From UBA7398 sp964597305 (GTDB lineage: Bacteria; Actinomycetota; Actinomycetes; Nanopelagicales; Nanopelagicaceae): DNA of 38,562 bases. Positions 1 through 7,711 of the stretch are shown piece after piece. The number at the start of each line of letters is the position of its first letter. Position 1 is the first letter of the stretch. The notes under the pieces are model-generated. The model saw nothing but the letters and a program-made list of their open reading frames with translations, searched no databases and was not told where the DNA came from. A program made the translations under genes and the position numbers. Where the stretch lies: positions 1 through 38,562 of the forward strand of contig CAZQWU010000008.1 in the NCBI GenBank assembly GCA_964597305.1. The letters are read 5' to 3'.

Positions 1-2
1 CG

Positions 3-110
3 CCAAAAGTATGTGTGCATTGTGGCCGCGAATTCGAATGGCGCAAGAAGTGGGCTCGCGATTGGGAGCGAGTGAAGTACTGCTCGGAAAGGTGTAAGGC
101 AGGAAAGTAG
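3..110 (+). CDS. DUF2256 zinc-ribbon-like small protein (3' part)
   Basis: The window opens inside this gene; the last 35 codons are present, ending in TAG. The visible protein has CxxC near its start (VCVHCGREF), then the WRKKW core and a second cysteine pair (YCSERC), the pattern of the short DUF2256 family, probably a zinc-binding knuckle. The family is usually about 40 to 60 residues, so little is missing upstream. Its function is unknown. Homologues are often found near photolyase/cryptochrome genes, but no such neighbour is visible here. The match to the family motif is by eye. Confidence 0.75.
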   Translation, partial: PKVCVHCGREFEWRKKWARDWERVKYCSERCKAGK

Positions 111-116
111 AACTAA

Positions 117-443
117 TTCAAGGTTCTTCCGCGATCAAATTGCAACGGCCAATCAATCTTTACACCCAGCTCTTCTTCTGCCGCCATCACCCTCCTGGCC
201 ATTCCCATTGTTGCCTCAACCGCCTTCATCTTCGGCCGCAATCCCTATCGCTGGGCTCTCTACGCTTACTTCATAAAGTTCTGCTGCCTCATTCCGCTTT
301 TCATGTTGAGTAAACGTGAAACTTCACCACTTCCTATATGGATTCAACAACTCGCCGCAGAAGTCAATATTCGCAGAGAGCTGCGAGAATTTAAGAAAGT
401 CAAAACTCAAGAGGATTTATTAAATGTAAAAATTGATGAATAG
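117..443 (+). pseudogene. Degenerate or start-less small membrane ORF
   Basis: An open frame runs from the stop at 114 to a TAG at 441-443. It encodes a hydrophobic first half (about two membrane spans, around LLAIPIVASTAFIFG and FIKFCCLIPLFML) followed by a charged tail ending VKIDE. No ATG, GTG or TTG lies before the ATG at 303, which is inside the second hydrophobic stretch and would leave only 46 residues. Either it starts at a rare codon such as ATT or CTG, or it is the remnant of a gene that lost its 5' end. It sits in the only loosely packed part of the window, next to a broken tRNA, which favours decay. I do not recognise the family. Confidence 0.3.
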
Positions 444-452
444 GATCTGATT

Positions 453-463
453 ATTAAGAGTTA
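453..463. repeat. 11-bp direct repeat, left copy (possible att core)
   Basis: The sequence ATTAAGAGTTA here is repeated exactly at 670-680, where it forms the anticodon-loop side of the tRNA-Lys fragment. The copies are 217 bp apart. Anticodon-loop cores are typical crossover sites of tyrosine integrases, so this could be a second att core, but 11 bp in AT-rich DNA can also recur by chance. Confidence 0.3.
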
Positions 464-632
464 GCAGAAGATCTCTCTCCAGCGTCACTAAACCACTGTT
501 TTGTGCAGAGGTTAGCCTGGTTTTATGCGAAAAGCGAACCGGATAGAAGTTTTCTACTGCCGACTCACTGCCGACCGGATTAGAAATTACGACCCTTAAT
601 GGCCACCAAATTCGGAAAACCCCGCGTGAAAC
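464..632. other. Non-coding spacer next to tRNA fragment
   Basis: I see no convincing coding region or RNA gene here. Together with 681-733 it forms the longest gene-free stretch of the window. A short near-repeat (two copies of CTGCCGAC around 560-580) is the only internal structure noticed. Confidence 0.4.
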
Positions 633-680
633 TGGTGGGTTGTGACGGGATCGAACCGCCGACCCGGTGATTAAGAGTTA
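633..680 (-). tRNA. tRNA-Lys(CTT) 3' fragment (attachment-site scar)
   Basis: Read on the minus strand this is the 3' half of a tRNA: an anticodon loop CTCTTAA (anticodon CTT, Lys), the 3' strand of the anticodon stem TCACC, a variable region, a T arm with GGTTCGATCC flanked by a 5-bp stem, the 3' acceptor strand ACAACCC, discriminator A and CCA. No D arm or 5' acceptor strand follows: bases beyond 680 neither pair with TCACC nor resemble a tRNA. Fragments that keep exactly the anticodon loop to CCA are what integrative elements leave at their distal attachment site. It is not a functional tRNA. Confidence 0.7.
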
Positions 681-733
681 ACGGATTATTTAGCTCTGCA
701 CAAAATATTACATCGGAGCTCTATGATAATAAC

Positions 734-928
734 GTGTCAAAATTTCCATTCAAACGTCTGGGTCTCTTCATTTCCATACTGCCTCTGTTAGTAGCGTTTG
801 TGACTTCAATTTACCACGGTGGATCAATGTGGAATGAGGGAACGGGTACGGGTGCTTATTTGTGGTTCTTGATGTTTACCGTGCCACTAGGTTTACTCAT
901 GATTATTATCGGTATCGTGAAGAGATAA
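734..928 (+). CDS. Small two-span membrane protein
   Basis: A GTG-started reading frame of 64 residues. It has a basic N-terminus, a hydrophobic span at about residues 9-27 (GLFISILPLLVAFVTSIY), a glycine-rich loop, and a second span at about 42-61 ending in a short basic tail, so both ends probably face the cytoplasm. No strong Shine-Dalgarno sequence precedes the GTG. It ends immediately before the stop of the convergent sepH gene, a tight fit that supports it being real. Family not recognised. Confidence 0.5.
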   Translation: MSKFPFKRLGLFISILPLLVAFVTSIYHGGSMWNEGTGTGAYLWFLMFTVPLGLLMIIIGIVKR

Positions 929-1765
929 TTACTCTTCTTCTTTATTCTTCTTTCCAAACATAATGTCATCCCATGATGGAATGGAAATTCGTCGTTTCAC
1001 GCCATCTTTTTTTGCATCAGGTTCAATATCGAGAACATCCTGCGATGCTGCCGGAGTTGTTGGTTTCTCTGGTTCACTTTCAGTCGGTGTGGTTCGGACT
1101 GCCACTAAGCGCGGAGGCTCGCGACGTTCTGCAGATTCATTGGTGGGGGAAACAAAGCCATTTTCTGGACGCGCTGCCTTCACCGGCTCTTCACCACTAA
1201 TCCAACGTGCGCCATCATCATGTGAAGAAAGAGTTCGCTTTGCCATATCAAAAATCCACGAAGCACTTCCGGCGCCATCTCTATTGGGATAGGAACAGAC
1301 AAGGTGCCATGTGCCATCTTCTTTTCGTGAAGCGTTCCATTGCACAAGCTCCATATCGACGCCCAACGGCGCGAGGCGTTGATGAACTGCTTCACCCAAA
1401 GTTAATGAGTGGGAATCTTTTCGGAGATGAGATTTTTCTGCTTGAGAAATGACATACGTTCGTTCTTGCAAAACTGGACCTGCAAATCGTTCAACTTTTT
1501 CGGTCGAAATATTTCCTGCTCGAGCAATTGCTTCAATACTCTCGCCTGCACGTAGACGACGTTGAATCTCTTTAATGGTCATTACTTCTTCGGGTTCGTC
1601 GCTGACCGAACTTAGTCGAGGTTGATTGATTGTTGCTCGCAATGTGTCACTGATCCGCAGGTGGAACGTGGCGCCATCACGATCAGCTAATTCAAGGTGA
1701 GTGGCATCTTCAGTGCGACCAACCAGCCTTAGATCGCGTGGTTCAGTTCCGTCGTGCTCAGTCAC
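929..1765 (-). CDS. sepH: Septation protein SepH (DUF3071)
   Basis: SepH is an actinobacterial cell-division protein that binds FtsZ and promotes Z-ring assembly. The family pattern is clear: an N-terminal block beginning RDLRLVG, a helix-turn-helix-like segment (EIQRRLRAGESIEAIARAGN, continuing VERFAGPVL), a low-complexity middle, and the conserved C-terminal tail ISIPSWDDIMFG. I chose the GTG at 1765 (protein starts MTEHDGTEP, 278 aa) because SepH proteins begin just before the RDLRLVG block. A TTG at 1828 would add 21 residues and overlap the end of the upstream MFS gene. Neither start has a strong ribosome-binding site. It is probably co-transcribed with the MFS gene, 31 bp upstream. Confidence 0.88.
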   Translation of the reverse strand: MTEHDGTEPRDLRLVGRTEDATHLELADRDGATFHLRISDTLRATINQPRLSSVSDEPEEVMTIKEIQRRLRAGESIEAIARAGNISTEKVERFAGPVLQERTYVISQAEKSHLRKDSHSLTLGEAVHQRLAPLGVDMELVQWNASRKEDGTWHLVCSYPNRDGAGSASWIFDMAKRTLSSHDDGARWISGEEPVKAARPENGFVSPTNESAERREPPRLVAVRTTPTESEPEKPTTPAASQDVLDIEPDAKKDGVKRRISIPSWDDIMFGKKNKEEE

Positions 1766-1796
1766 GGGGCTAGGTTGCCACAGGGGTGGGGTGAAA

Positions 1797-2999
1797 TCAG
1801 GGATTTCGCCAAGTTCGCTGATAGACAACCATGATGAGTAGCGCTGCTGCCATGCATAGAGCCGGAATCAAAAATGCGGATCGAGCACCATAAGTATCAA
1901 TTATTTTCCCAGTAAAAAATGCCGGAACCGCGTTTCCTACAATCAGCGCCGAAAGCGACCAGCCAAGCGCCTCAGTAACTTGCGCATCCGGAACACTTTT
2001 TTCGATCGTGGAATTTCCTGCTACTAGTAGTGGCGCAATCGCAAGTCCATTAATAAAAAGGGCTGCGCTAAGCCACCAGAGATTTCCCGGCGCATATCGT
2101 GCGGCGAGGTAGAGCGGGAACGAGACAAGAAATAAGAGCCCAGTAAAAATCATGTAACGACGAGGCTCAGATATTTGCCAATGAAAGCTGCCATTGATGA
2201 AGGCAGCGATACCACTTCCGATGGACCATATCGCCAAGACAATGCCCGTCAATACTCGATGGCCATAATCGTCGGCGTAACCAATTGTGACGAGGTTTAC
2301 TGTTGAGAAAAATGCGCCAACAAAGATGGACGATAAAACAACCGCGCGAACCGCTGGAATTGAAAGAATGCTTCGTGCATTGCCTCGTTCTAAATGATGG
2401 GTTGCCGGTGGCTCAGTGTTTGTTGCGGTGAGAAAAGACGTACCGCCCGTTAAGAGAAAAACCATGCAGGTATAGATGGCAGCTGTTGGTGAAATTGATG
2501 TTGCAATTAATGTCGCAATGATCGGGCCAACGGTGAAAATAACTTCATCTGCGAGCGCTTCAAACGAGAACGCAGCGTTAATAAGGTTGCGATTATCTCC
2601 GAGAACGTGAGTCCAGCGTCGTCGAACCATTTGGCCAAGTCCTACAAAGACGCTCTCCATAAGAATGACAAAGAGAAACCAACTCCATCGCGGAAGGTTG
2701 TGATTGACCGCTTGAATAAAAATAAAAAGTGTAGACACGCTCAACGGTACGGAGATTCGAAGAACCTTTTTTTGTCCGAATCGATCAGCGGCGCGAGACC
2801 AGATGGGCGAGGATGTAGCGGCGGTTAAAGCTGCGAGGGTTGAGAGCGCGCCAGCAAGGGCATACGAGTCAGTCTTTTCGACGACGACGAAAATGATGGA
2901 GAGCCAGATCATGGAGATCGGCATGCGGCCAATGAGCCCAGAGAGTGAGAAGCGAAGTGCGCCAGGAATGGCGAAAATCGAACGATAAGGACTCAACAT
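1797..2999 (-). CDS. MFS transporter
   Basis: A 400-residue polytopic membrane protein with about 12 hydrophobic segments and an MFS-like cytoplasmic loop between spans 2 and 3 (SRAADRFGQKKVLRIS, corresponding to the D-R-x-G-R/K motif A). The substrate cannot be told from sequence; drug or metabolite efflux is typical of such proteins. It starts with ATG at 2999. A -10-like hexamer TAGGCT on the minus strand (3007-3012) lies 7 bp before the start, compatible with a leaderless mRNA. It is divergent from the inositol-monophosphatase gene with a 33-bp gap and is followed by sepH. Confidence 0.8.
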   Translation of the reverse strand: MLSPYRSIFAIPGALRFSLSGLIGRMPISMIWLSIIFVVVEKTDSYALAGALSTLAALTAATSSPIWSRAADRFGQKKVLRISVPLSVSTLFIFIQAVNHNLPRWSWFLFVILMESVFVGLGQMVRRRWTHVLGDNRNLINAAFSFEALADEVIFTVGPIIATLIATSISPTAAIYTCMVFLLTGGTSFLTATNTEPPATHHLERGNARSILSIPAVRAVVLSSIFVGAFFSTVNLVTIGYADDYGHRVLTGIVLAIWSIGSGIAAFINGSFHWQISEPRRYMIFTGLLFLVSFPLYLAARYAPGNLWWLSAALFINGLAIAPLLVAGNSTIEKSVPDAQVTEALGWSLSALIVGNAVPAFFTGKIIDTYGARSAFLIPALCMAAALLIMVVYQRTWRNP

Positions 3000-3032
3000 A
3001 GTAAGTAGCCTAACGCGTGATTAGATAAGAAC

Positions 3033-3866
3033 ATGTCGACTGCTCATTCGTCATTGGGATATTCACCGCTGGATCTGCAAAACATTGCAAAAAAAGTTGC
3101 GGTGAGCGCTGGTAATTTTCTTATTGATCGTCCTACGACCTTTGAATTAACAGAAAAAAGCTCGATCAATGATTTTGCAACCCAGATGGATGTCGCGAGT
3201 GAAAAACTTATCGTCGAACAACTTTTAGCAGCGCGACCTGACGATGGAATTTTTGGTGAAGAAAATTCTCGTCGTGAATCTCGATCTGGCGTGACCTGGG
3301 TAATAGATCCACTCGATGGCACAGTGAATTATTTTTATGGTCTACCGGGTTGGAATGTCAGTATTGCAGCGCGAGTTGATGTCGATGGAGAATCCTCAGT
3401 GATTGCCGGTGCAGTTTATGCACCAACCGTTGGTTCACTTTGGTATGCATCACGTGGCGGTGGTGCATTTTGGCAGAACTCACAATGGAAAGATTCTCAG
3501 AAAGTTATTCGCATTCACTGCAATAATCCGGTCAATCTTGATCGCGCATTAATTGGTACTGGTTTTGCCTATGATGCCGAGAAGCGAAAATCGCAAGCAA
3601 AAATTGCTACCGAGATTATTCCGAGATTTCGAGATATTCGCAGAATAGGTGCAGCTGCTGCTGATCTCTGCAACGTTGCCTCTGGCTTATTAGATGGTTA
3701 TTTTGAAAGCGGACTTAATGAATGGGATTACTCGGCAGGGGGTCTGATCTGTGAAGAGGCGGGGGCGCTCGTCACTGGTCTTCATGGTGAACCACCATCT
3801 CCTGCTATGACGATCGCGGCCGGACCGCATCTACATGCCCAGTTGCTCGCCGCCCTCAATGGGTAA
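3033..3866 (+). CDS. Inositol-monophosphatase-family phosphatase
   Basis: A Mg2+-dependent phosphatase of the IMPase/SuhB/HisN superfamily, 277 aa. The metal-binding motifs are complete: GEEN, then WVIDPLDGTVNY (about residues 89-100), and near the C-terminus NEWDYSAGGLICEEAGA, the WD-x-AA-like motif that carries the last metal ligand. The substrate could be myo-inositol-1-phosphate, histidinol phosphate or another small phosphomonoester; motifs alone do not separate these. The stop codon lies inside a short tandem repeat (3863-3904). Its position beside sepH matches other actinobacteria. Confidence 0.85.
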   Translation: MSTAHSSLGYSPLDLQNIAKKVAVSAGNFLIDRPTTFELTEKSSINDFATQMDVASEKLIVEQLLAARPDDGIFGEENSRRESRSGVTWVIDPLDGTVNYFYGLPGWNVSIAARVDVDGESSVIAGAVYAPTVGSLWYASRGGGAFWQNSQWKDSQKVIRIHCNNPVNLDRALIGTGFAYDAEKRKSQAKIATEIIPRFRDIRRIGAAAADLCNVASGLLDGYFESGLNEWDYSAGGLICEEAGALVTGLHGEPPSPAMTIAAGPHLHAQLLAALNG

Positions 3867-3904
3867 TGTGGGCAAGGTAATGTGGGCAAGGTAATGTGGG
3901 CAGA
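3863..3904. repeat. 14-bp tandem repeat, three units
   Basis: Three consecutive units of GTAATGTGGGCAAG, the third ending GA instead of AG. The first unit contains the stop codon of the IMPase gene, so the array begins at the coding boundary and extends into the spacer before rplS. Confidence 0.85.
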
Positions 3905-4013
3905 GTTGCTCAGCCTGCTCAATTGACCGGATTTAGAGGTTCCACGCTCGCTATGGCAAGATACAGCCTCTGCTTGAATCGAAAGTCCCGCTGAAGAAAA
4001 GAAGGAATTACCC

Positions 4014-4490
4014 ATGAACGTGCTCGATGCAGTTGATGCTGCTTCACTCCGCAAAGACATCCCTGTATTCCGTTCTGGCGATGAACTGAAAGTTCACGTC
4101 CGAGTTATCGAAGGAAACAAGAGCCGTATCCAGGTATTTCAAGGCGTAGTAATCGCTCGTCAAGGTTCAGGCGTTCGCGAAACTTTTACCGTTCGTAAAA
4201 TTTCTTATGGCGTTGGCGTTGAGAGAATTTTCCCGGTTCATGGTCCAGTTATTGAAAAAATTGAAGTAGTTCGCAAAGGAGATGTTCGCCGTGCGAAGTT
4301 GTACTTCCTCCGAGATCGTCGGGGTAAGTCCGCCAAGATTAAAGAAAAGCGCGGTGGCGAAGATCTCGAAGCGCTCTACAGCACGACCACAACATCAATT
4401 CTTGAAGAACCTGTTGCTGTCGTGGAAGAGACACCAGTTGCGCAAGCACCTGCAGTTGAAGCAACTGAAGAAACTCCAAAGTCCGAGTAA
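4014..4490 (+). CDS. rplS: 50S ribosomal protein L19
   Basis: L19 lies at the 30S-50S interface. The protein shows the usual core, including FRSGDELKVHVRVIEG, the RIQVFQGVVIARQGSG segment, VERIFPVHGP, and the basic end RRAKLYFLRDRRGKSAKIKE. The core accounts for about 115 residues. A 40-residue acidic, Thr/Val/Ala/Pro-rich tail follows, unusual for a ribosomal protein but seen in some actinobacterial L19s. A good Shine-Dalgarno (GAAGGA) precedes the ATG. It is followed 7 bp later by the signal peptidase gene, so the two are probably one operon. Confidence 0.95.
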   Translation: MNVLDAVDAASLRKDIPVFRSGDELKVHVRVIEGNKSRIQVFQGVVIARQGSGVRETFTVRKISYGVGVERIFPVHGPVIEKIEVVRKGDVRRAKLYFLRDRRGKSAKIKEKRGGEDLEALYSTTTTSILEEPVAVVEETPVAQAPAVEATEETPKSE

Positions 4491-4497
4491 CTTCCAC

Positions 4498-5163
4498 ATG
4501 CGCAAACTGCCAAGGCTTGGTTTCCTTGGTGAGATGCCAGCGCTGATCGCAGTTGCGCTGGTTGTTTCCATCCTCGTAAAGACGTTCCTCATCCAGTTTT
4601 TTTATATTCCATCTGGATCAATGGAAAATACACTTCAAGTTAATGATCGCGTAGCCGTTAATAAATTAGCGAATTATTTTGGTGAAATTAAGCGTGGTGA
4701 GGTTGTCGTCTTTCGTGACCCGGCAGGGTGGTTACCCGAACAAGCACCAGCGAGTTCAGGTTTTCTAGGCAAGATAAAAAGTGCACTGGAATTTGTTGGA
4801 GTACTGCCAGATCCAGCAAAACAATATTTAATTAAACGTGTCATCGGCGTTGGTGGTGACACTGTGATCTGTTGCGACAAAACTGGTTTACTCACGGTAA
4901 ATGGAACATCAATTAAAGAGCCATATATATACGCCGGCGATAAACCGAGCGATACCAAATTCACTGTCACAGTTCCCAAGGGATTTATTTGGGTTATGGG
5001 CGATCACCGAGGGGCAAGCGCAGATTCTCGATTCCATACCGATGATCCACATAAGGGCATGGTGCCACTGTCGAATGTCACTGGTCGTGCGGTATTTATT
5101 CTCTGGCCATTGAAACACATAGCTTTTCTGCCAGCAGGTGAAGCGCTCTCTCATCTGCCATGA
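4498..5163 (+). CDS. lepB: Signal peptidase I
   Basis: A type I signal peptidase, 221 aa, which cleaves signal peptides from exported proteins at the outer face of the membrane. One N-terminal membrane span (about residues 12-36) is followed by IPSGSMENTL with the catalytic Ser41. The catalytic lysine is Lys113 in YLIKRVIGVGGD, and GDHRGASADSR is the conserved box E. I chose ATG 4498 because the frame upstream of it overlaps rplS and has no matching sequence. It overlaps rnhB by 4 bp (ATGA). Order rplS-lepB-rnhB is conserved in actinobacteria. Confidence 0.94.
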   Translation: MRKLPRLGFLGEMPALIAVALVVSILVKTFLIQFFYIPSGSMENTLQVNDRVAVNKLANYFGEIKRGEVVVFRDPAGWLPEQAPASSGFLGKIKSALEFVGVLPDPAKQYLIKRVIGVGGDTVICCDKTGLLTVNGTSIKEPYIYAGDKPSDTKFTVTVPKGFIWVMGDHRGASADSRFHTDDPHKGMVPLSNVTGRAVFILWPLKHIAFLPAGEALSHLP

Positions 5164-5765
5164 TCGAAGAGCCACTTCGCTCGGCTGGCATTCGCCACAT
5201 TGCGGGCGTAGATGAGGCAGGGCGTGGTGCGTGTGCTGGACCGCTTGTCGTTGCCGCAGTGATACTTCCTCACCAAACAGAGAGAGAACTTCTCGACGTT
5301 CGAGATTCCAAAGAATTAACGCCACAGAAGCGTCAGCAATTATTTGATCGCATCATCAGCCACGCATTGACATATTCGATTATCACTATTGCACCTGATG
5401 AGATTGATAAAGACGGAGTACACCGCGCAAATCTCGATGGTATGCGGCGTGCGGTGATGGGTTTAGAAATTTCACCAGATTATGTATTGACAGACGGATA
5501 TGCGATTGAAGGTTTACAAGCGCCATCGTTAGCGATTTGGAAAGGAGACCAAGTTGCGCTCACGATAAGCGCTGCATCTATCCTGGCGAAAGTTACGCGA
5601 GATCGAATAATGGAAGATCTCGACGGAATCTATCCCGAGTATGGCTTTGCTGGCCACAAGGGATACATCACGTCGGCACATAGCCAGGCGCTCAAAACTC
5701 ATGGTCCATCTGAAATTCATAGAAAGTCTTTTGCCAATATCGCAGCGCTTCTCCACACTTCGTAA
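5160..5765 (+). CDS. rnhB: Ribonuclease HII
   Basis: This enzyme removes ribonucleotides misincorporated in DNA and cleaves RNA in RNA-DNA hybrids. It has the RNase HII signature GVDEAGRGACAGPLV with catalytic Asp-Glu, RDSKELTPQKR, the third acidic residue in VLTDGY, and ISAASILAKVTRDRIM. The length of 201 aa is typical. Its ATG overlaps the lepB stop, which implies translational coupling. The DUF2469 gene that often follows rnhB in actinobacteria is absent; 60 non-coding bases precede yraN. Confidence 0.95.
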   Translation: MIEEPLRSAGIRHIAGVDEAGRGACAGPLVVAAVILPHQTERELLDVRDSKELTPQKRQQLFDRIISHALTYSIITIAPDEIDKDGVHRANLDGMRRAVMGLEISPDYVLTDGYAIEGLQAPSLAIWKGDQVALTISAASILAKVTRDRIMEDLDGIYPEYGFAGHKGYITSAHSQALKTHGPSEIHRKSFANIAALLHTS

Positions 5766-5825
5766 ATTCCCACATTAACTCACTCTTTCCATGAGAGATC
5801 AGAGCTCGTTTCCTAATCTCGCGCC

Positions 5826-6191
5826 ATGGCGAAACATTTTCAGGCAGAGAAATTAGGTAAAGATGGTGAGAGCTACGTCGTTCGATTACTTGAACATAAG
5901 AAATGTCGAATCATTGAAAGAAATTGGCGGATTAAAGATGGCGAAATCGACATCATTGCTCAGAATTCAGAGGGTACTTATTTATTTGTTGAGGTGAAAT
6001 CTCGGTCGTCGGTTGCATATGGTCATCCACTCGAAGCGCTCTCGCCAGCAAAAGTACATCGCATGCAGAAATTAGCTCTCGCGTGGTTAGCGCTCCATGG
6101 GAAATTTGGTTGTGACTATCAACTTGATGCAGCAGCCGTAACAGTACATGACGGTCGCTTTGAGATTGATTATCGGGAAGCGATCGCATGA
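5826..6191 (+). CDS. yraN: UPF0102 (YraN-like) endonuclease-fold protein
   Basis: A 121-residue member of the YraN/UPF0102 family, predicted to have a restriction-endonuclease-like fold. The family residues are visible: KLGKDGESYVVRLLE, GEIDIIAQ, and LFVEVKSRSS with the E-x-K motif. The cellular role is not established. It overlaps the downstream comM-like gene by 4 bp, and the pairing with comM and dprA hints at a role in DNA uptake or recombination. Confidence 0.9.
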   Translation: MAKHFQAEKLGKDGESYVVRLLEHKKCRIIERNWRIKDGEIDIIAQNSEGTYLFVEVKSRSSVAYGHPLEALSPAKVHRMQKLALAWLALHGKFGCDYQLDAAAVTVHDGRFEIDYREAIA

Positions 6192-7711
6192 CTCTAGGGT
6201 CAACCTACGGAGTAAGTTTGATGGGGCTTAACGGGAACTTGATCAATATCGAAGTTGATATTGGAGATGGAATACCCGGATACACACTCTTAGGACTTCC
6301 AGATTTAGCGCTCTCGGAATCTCGAGATCGAATTCGATCCGCCATTATTAATTCAGCTGAGCGATGGCCACAGAAAAAAGTTACTGTTTCTCTTTCACCT
6401 GCATGGTTACCAAAAGCTGGTTCACACTTTGATTTACCGATTGCTCTTGCGCTCCTGGCCGCGCAAGGAACTATTCCACGCGTTCTCCTTTCTACTACTG
6501 TGTTTTTTGGTGAATTATCACTCGATGGGAGAATACGTTCATCGCGTGGAGTACTTCCGGCAGTTATTGCCCTTGGTGAAAGCGTGATCTCGACAGTTGT
6601 TGTACCAGAAGAGAATTTTCGTGAAGCACAACTTGTTAAGTCATTGACAATAATTCCCGCTAGAACGTTAAAAGATGTACTGACTTGGTTACGTACCGGT
6701 ACAACACCAGAACAACCAGAATTACTGTCGTACCAGAACGAAGTTACCCATAAAGATTTTTCTGATGTGCTCGGACATGAGGAAGCACGTTTTGCGATGG
6801 AGGTAGCGGCAGTTGGCAGCCATCACCTCTTTATGGTGGGACCTCCCGGAACTGGCAAAACAATGTTGGCTGAACGGTTTCCATCAATATTGCCGCCTCT
6901 GACCGATGACGAATCTTTAACGGTAAGTGCAATTCACTCACTAGCCGGAACACTTGATGACCGTGGGTTGATGACGCGCGAACCACCATTTATCGCACCA
7001 CATCACACCTCATCTCGCGTTGCACTAGTTGGCGGTGGTTCGCAGGGTATTAAGCCCGGCGCATGTTCCCTTGCCCATCGTGGAATTCTTTTTATCGATG
7101 AGGCTCCCGAATGCGCCGTCGGTGTACTTGATGCGTTGCGACAACCTTTGGAATCAGGCGAGATCACCATCTCTCGCGCAATTGGAAGTGCAACATTTCC
7201 TGCGCAATTCACGCTCATTCTCGCCGCAAATCCATGTCCGTGTGGGAGATTTGCAGGTCGCGGTAGACATTGTGAATGCACATCAGTTCAGATTCGCCGT
7301 TATCTCAACAAACTCTCCGGACCATTACTGGATCGTATTGATATTCGCCTCTTTGTTCAATCGCCATCGCGAGAATCATTGTCGTCTCAGACATTAGGAG
7401 AGGCGAGTGCACAGATACGTGAGCGAGTTATCACCGCACGAATGCGCACTCAAAATAGATTGAAAGATTGTGGAGTCCTAAGGAATAGCGAAATTCCAGC
7501 AACCTTATTGCGAAATGAATTTCCAGCTGAAAAATCTGCAATGGCATTTCTTCACGGAGAGCTCGAGAAAGAGAACATCACTGCGCGGGGATTTCATAAG
7601 CTATTACGAGTCGCTTGGAGCATCACTGATCTCCACGGCAATTCGAGACCAACGCTCAGTGATGTTCACCGCGCAATGAAATTACGAGAGGGGCTCGAAC
7701 GCTATTCATGA
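6188..7711 (+). CDS. comM: YifB/ComM-family Mg-chelatase-like AAA+ ATPase
   Basis: A 507-residue protein with the three-part ComM layout: an N-terminal Lon-protease-like domain (GYTLLGLPDLALSESRDRIR), a central AAA+ module with Walker A GPPGTGKTM (about residues 219-227) and Walker B ILFIDEAPE, a cysteine cluster (NPCPCGRFAGRGRHCEC) that probably binds zinc, and a C-terminal Mg-chelatase domain. In Vibrio and other bacteria ComM is a hexameric helicase that drives branch migration in natural transformation. It overlaps both yraN and dprA by 4 bp. Confidence 0.92.
   Translation: MTLGSTYGVSLMGLNGNLINIEVDIGDGIPGYTLLGLPDLALSESRDRIRSAIINSAERWPQKKVTVSLSPAWLPKAGSHFDLPIALALLAAQGTIPRVLLSTTVFFGELSLDGRIRSSRGVLPAVIALGESVISTVVVPEENFREAQLVKSLTIIPARTLKDVLTWLRTGTTPEQPELLSYQNEVTHKDFSDVLGHEEARFAMEVAAVGSHHLFMVGPPGTGKTMLAERFPSILPPLTDDESLTVSAIHSLAGTLDDRGLMTREPPFIAPHHTSSRVALVGGGSQGIKPGACSLAHRGILFIDEAPECAVGVLDALRQPLESGEITISRAIGSATFPAQFTLILAANPCPCGRFAGRGRHCECTSVQIRRYLNKLSGPLLDRIDIRLFVQSPSRESLSSQTLGEASAQIRERVITARMRTQNRLKDCGVLRNSEIPATLLRNEFPAEKSAMAFLHGELEKENITARGFHKLLRVAWSITDLHGNSRPTLSDVHRAMKLREGLERYS

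Noticed and set aside
633..720. Intact tRNA-Lys gene
   Set aside because: Only the 3' half is present; no D arm, 5' anticodon stem strand or 5' acceptor strand can be found on the minus strand.
963..1452. Plus-strand open frames opposite sepH
   Set aside because: They mirror the sepH coding strand, lack ribosome-binding sites and show no family resemblance.
3863..3904. Short direct repeats considered as a CRISPR array
   Set aside because: Units are 14 bp and directly adjacent, with no spacers, and no cas genes are present; the same applies to the arrays at 10475 and 37630.
4282..4497. Longer N-terminal extension of signal peptidase I
   Set aside because: The upstream frame lies within rplS and gives a basic, non-hydrophobic sequence unrelated to LepB; the ATG at 4498 gives the normal length.
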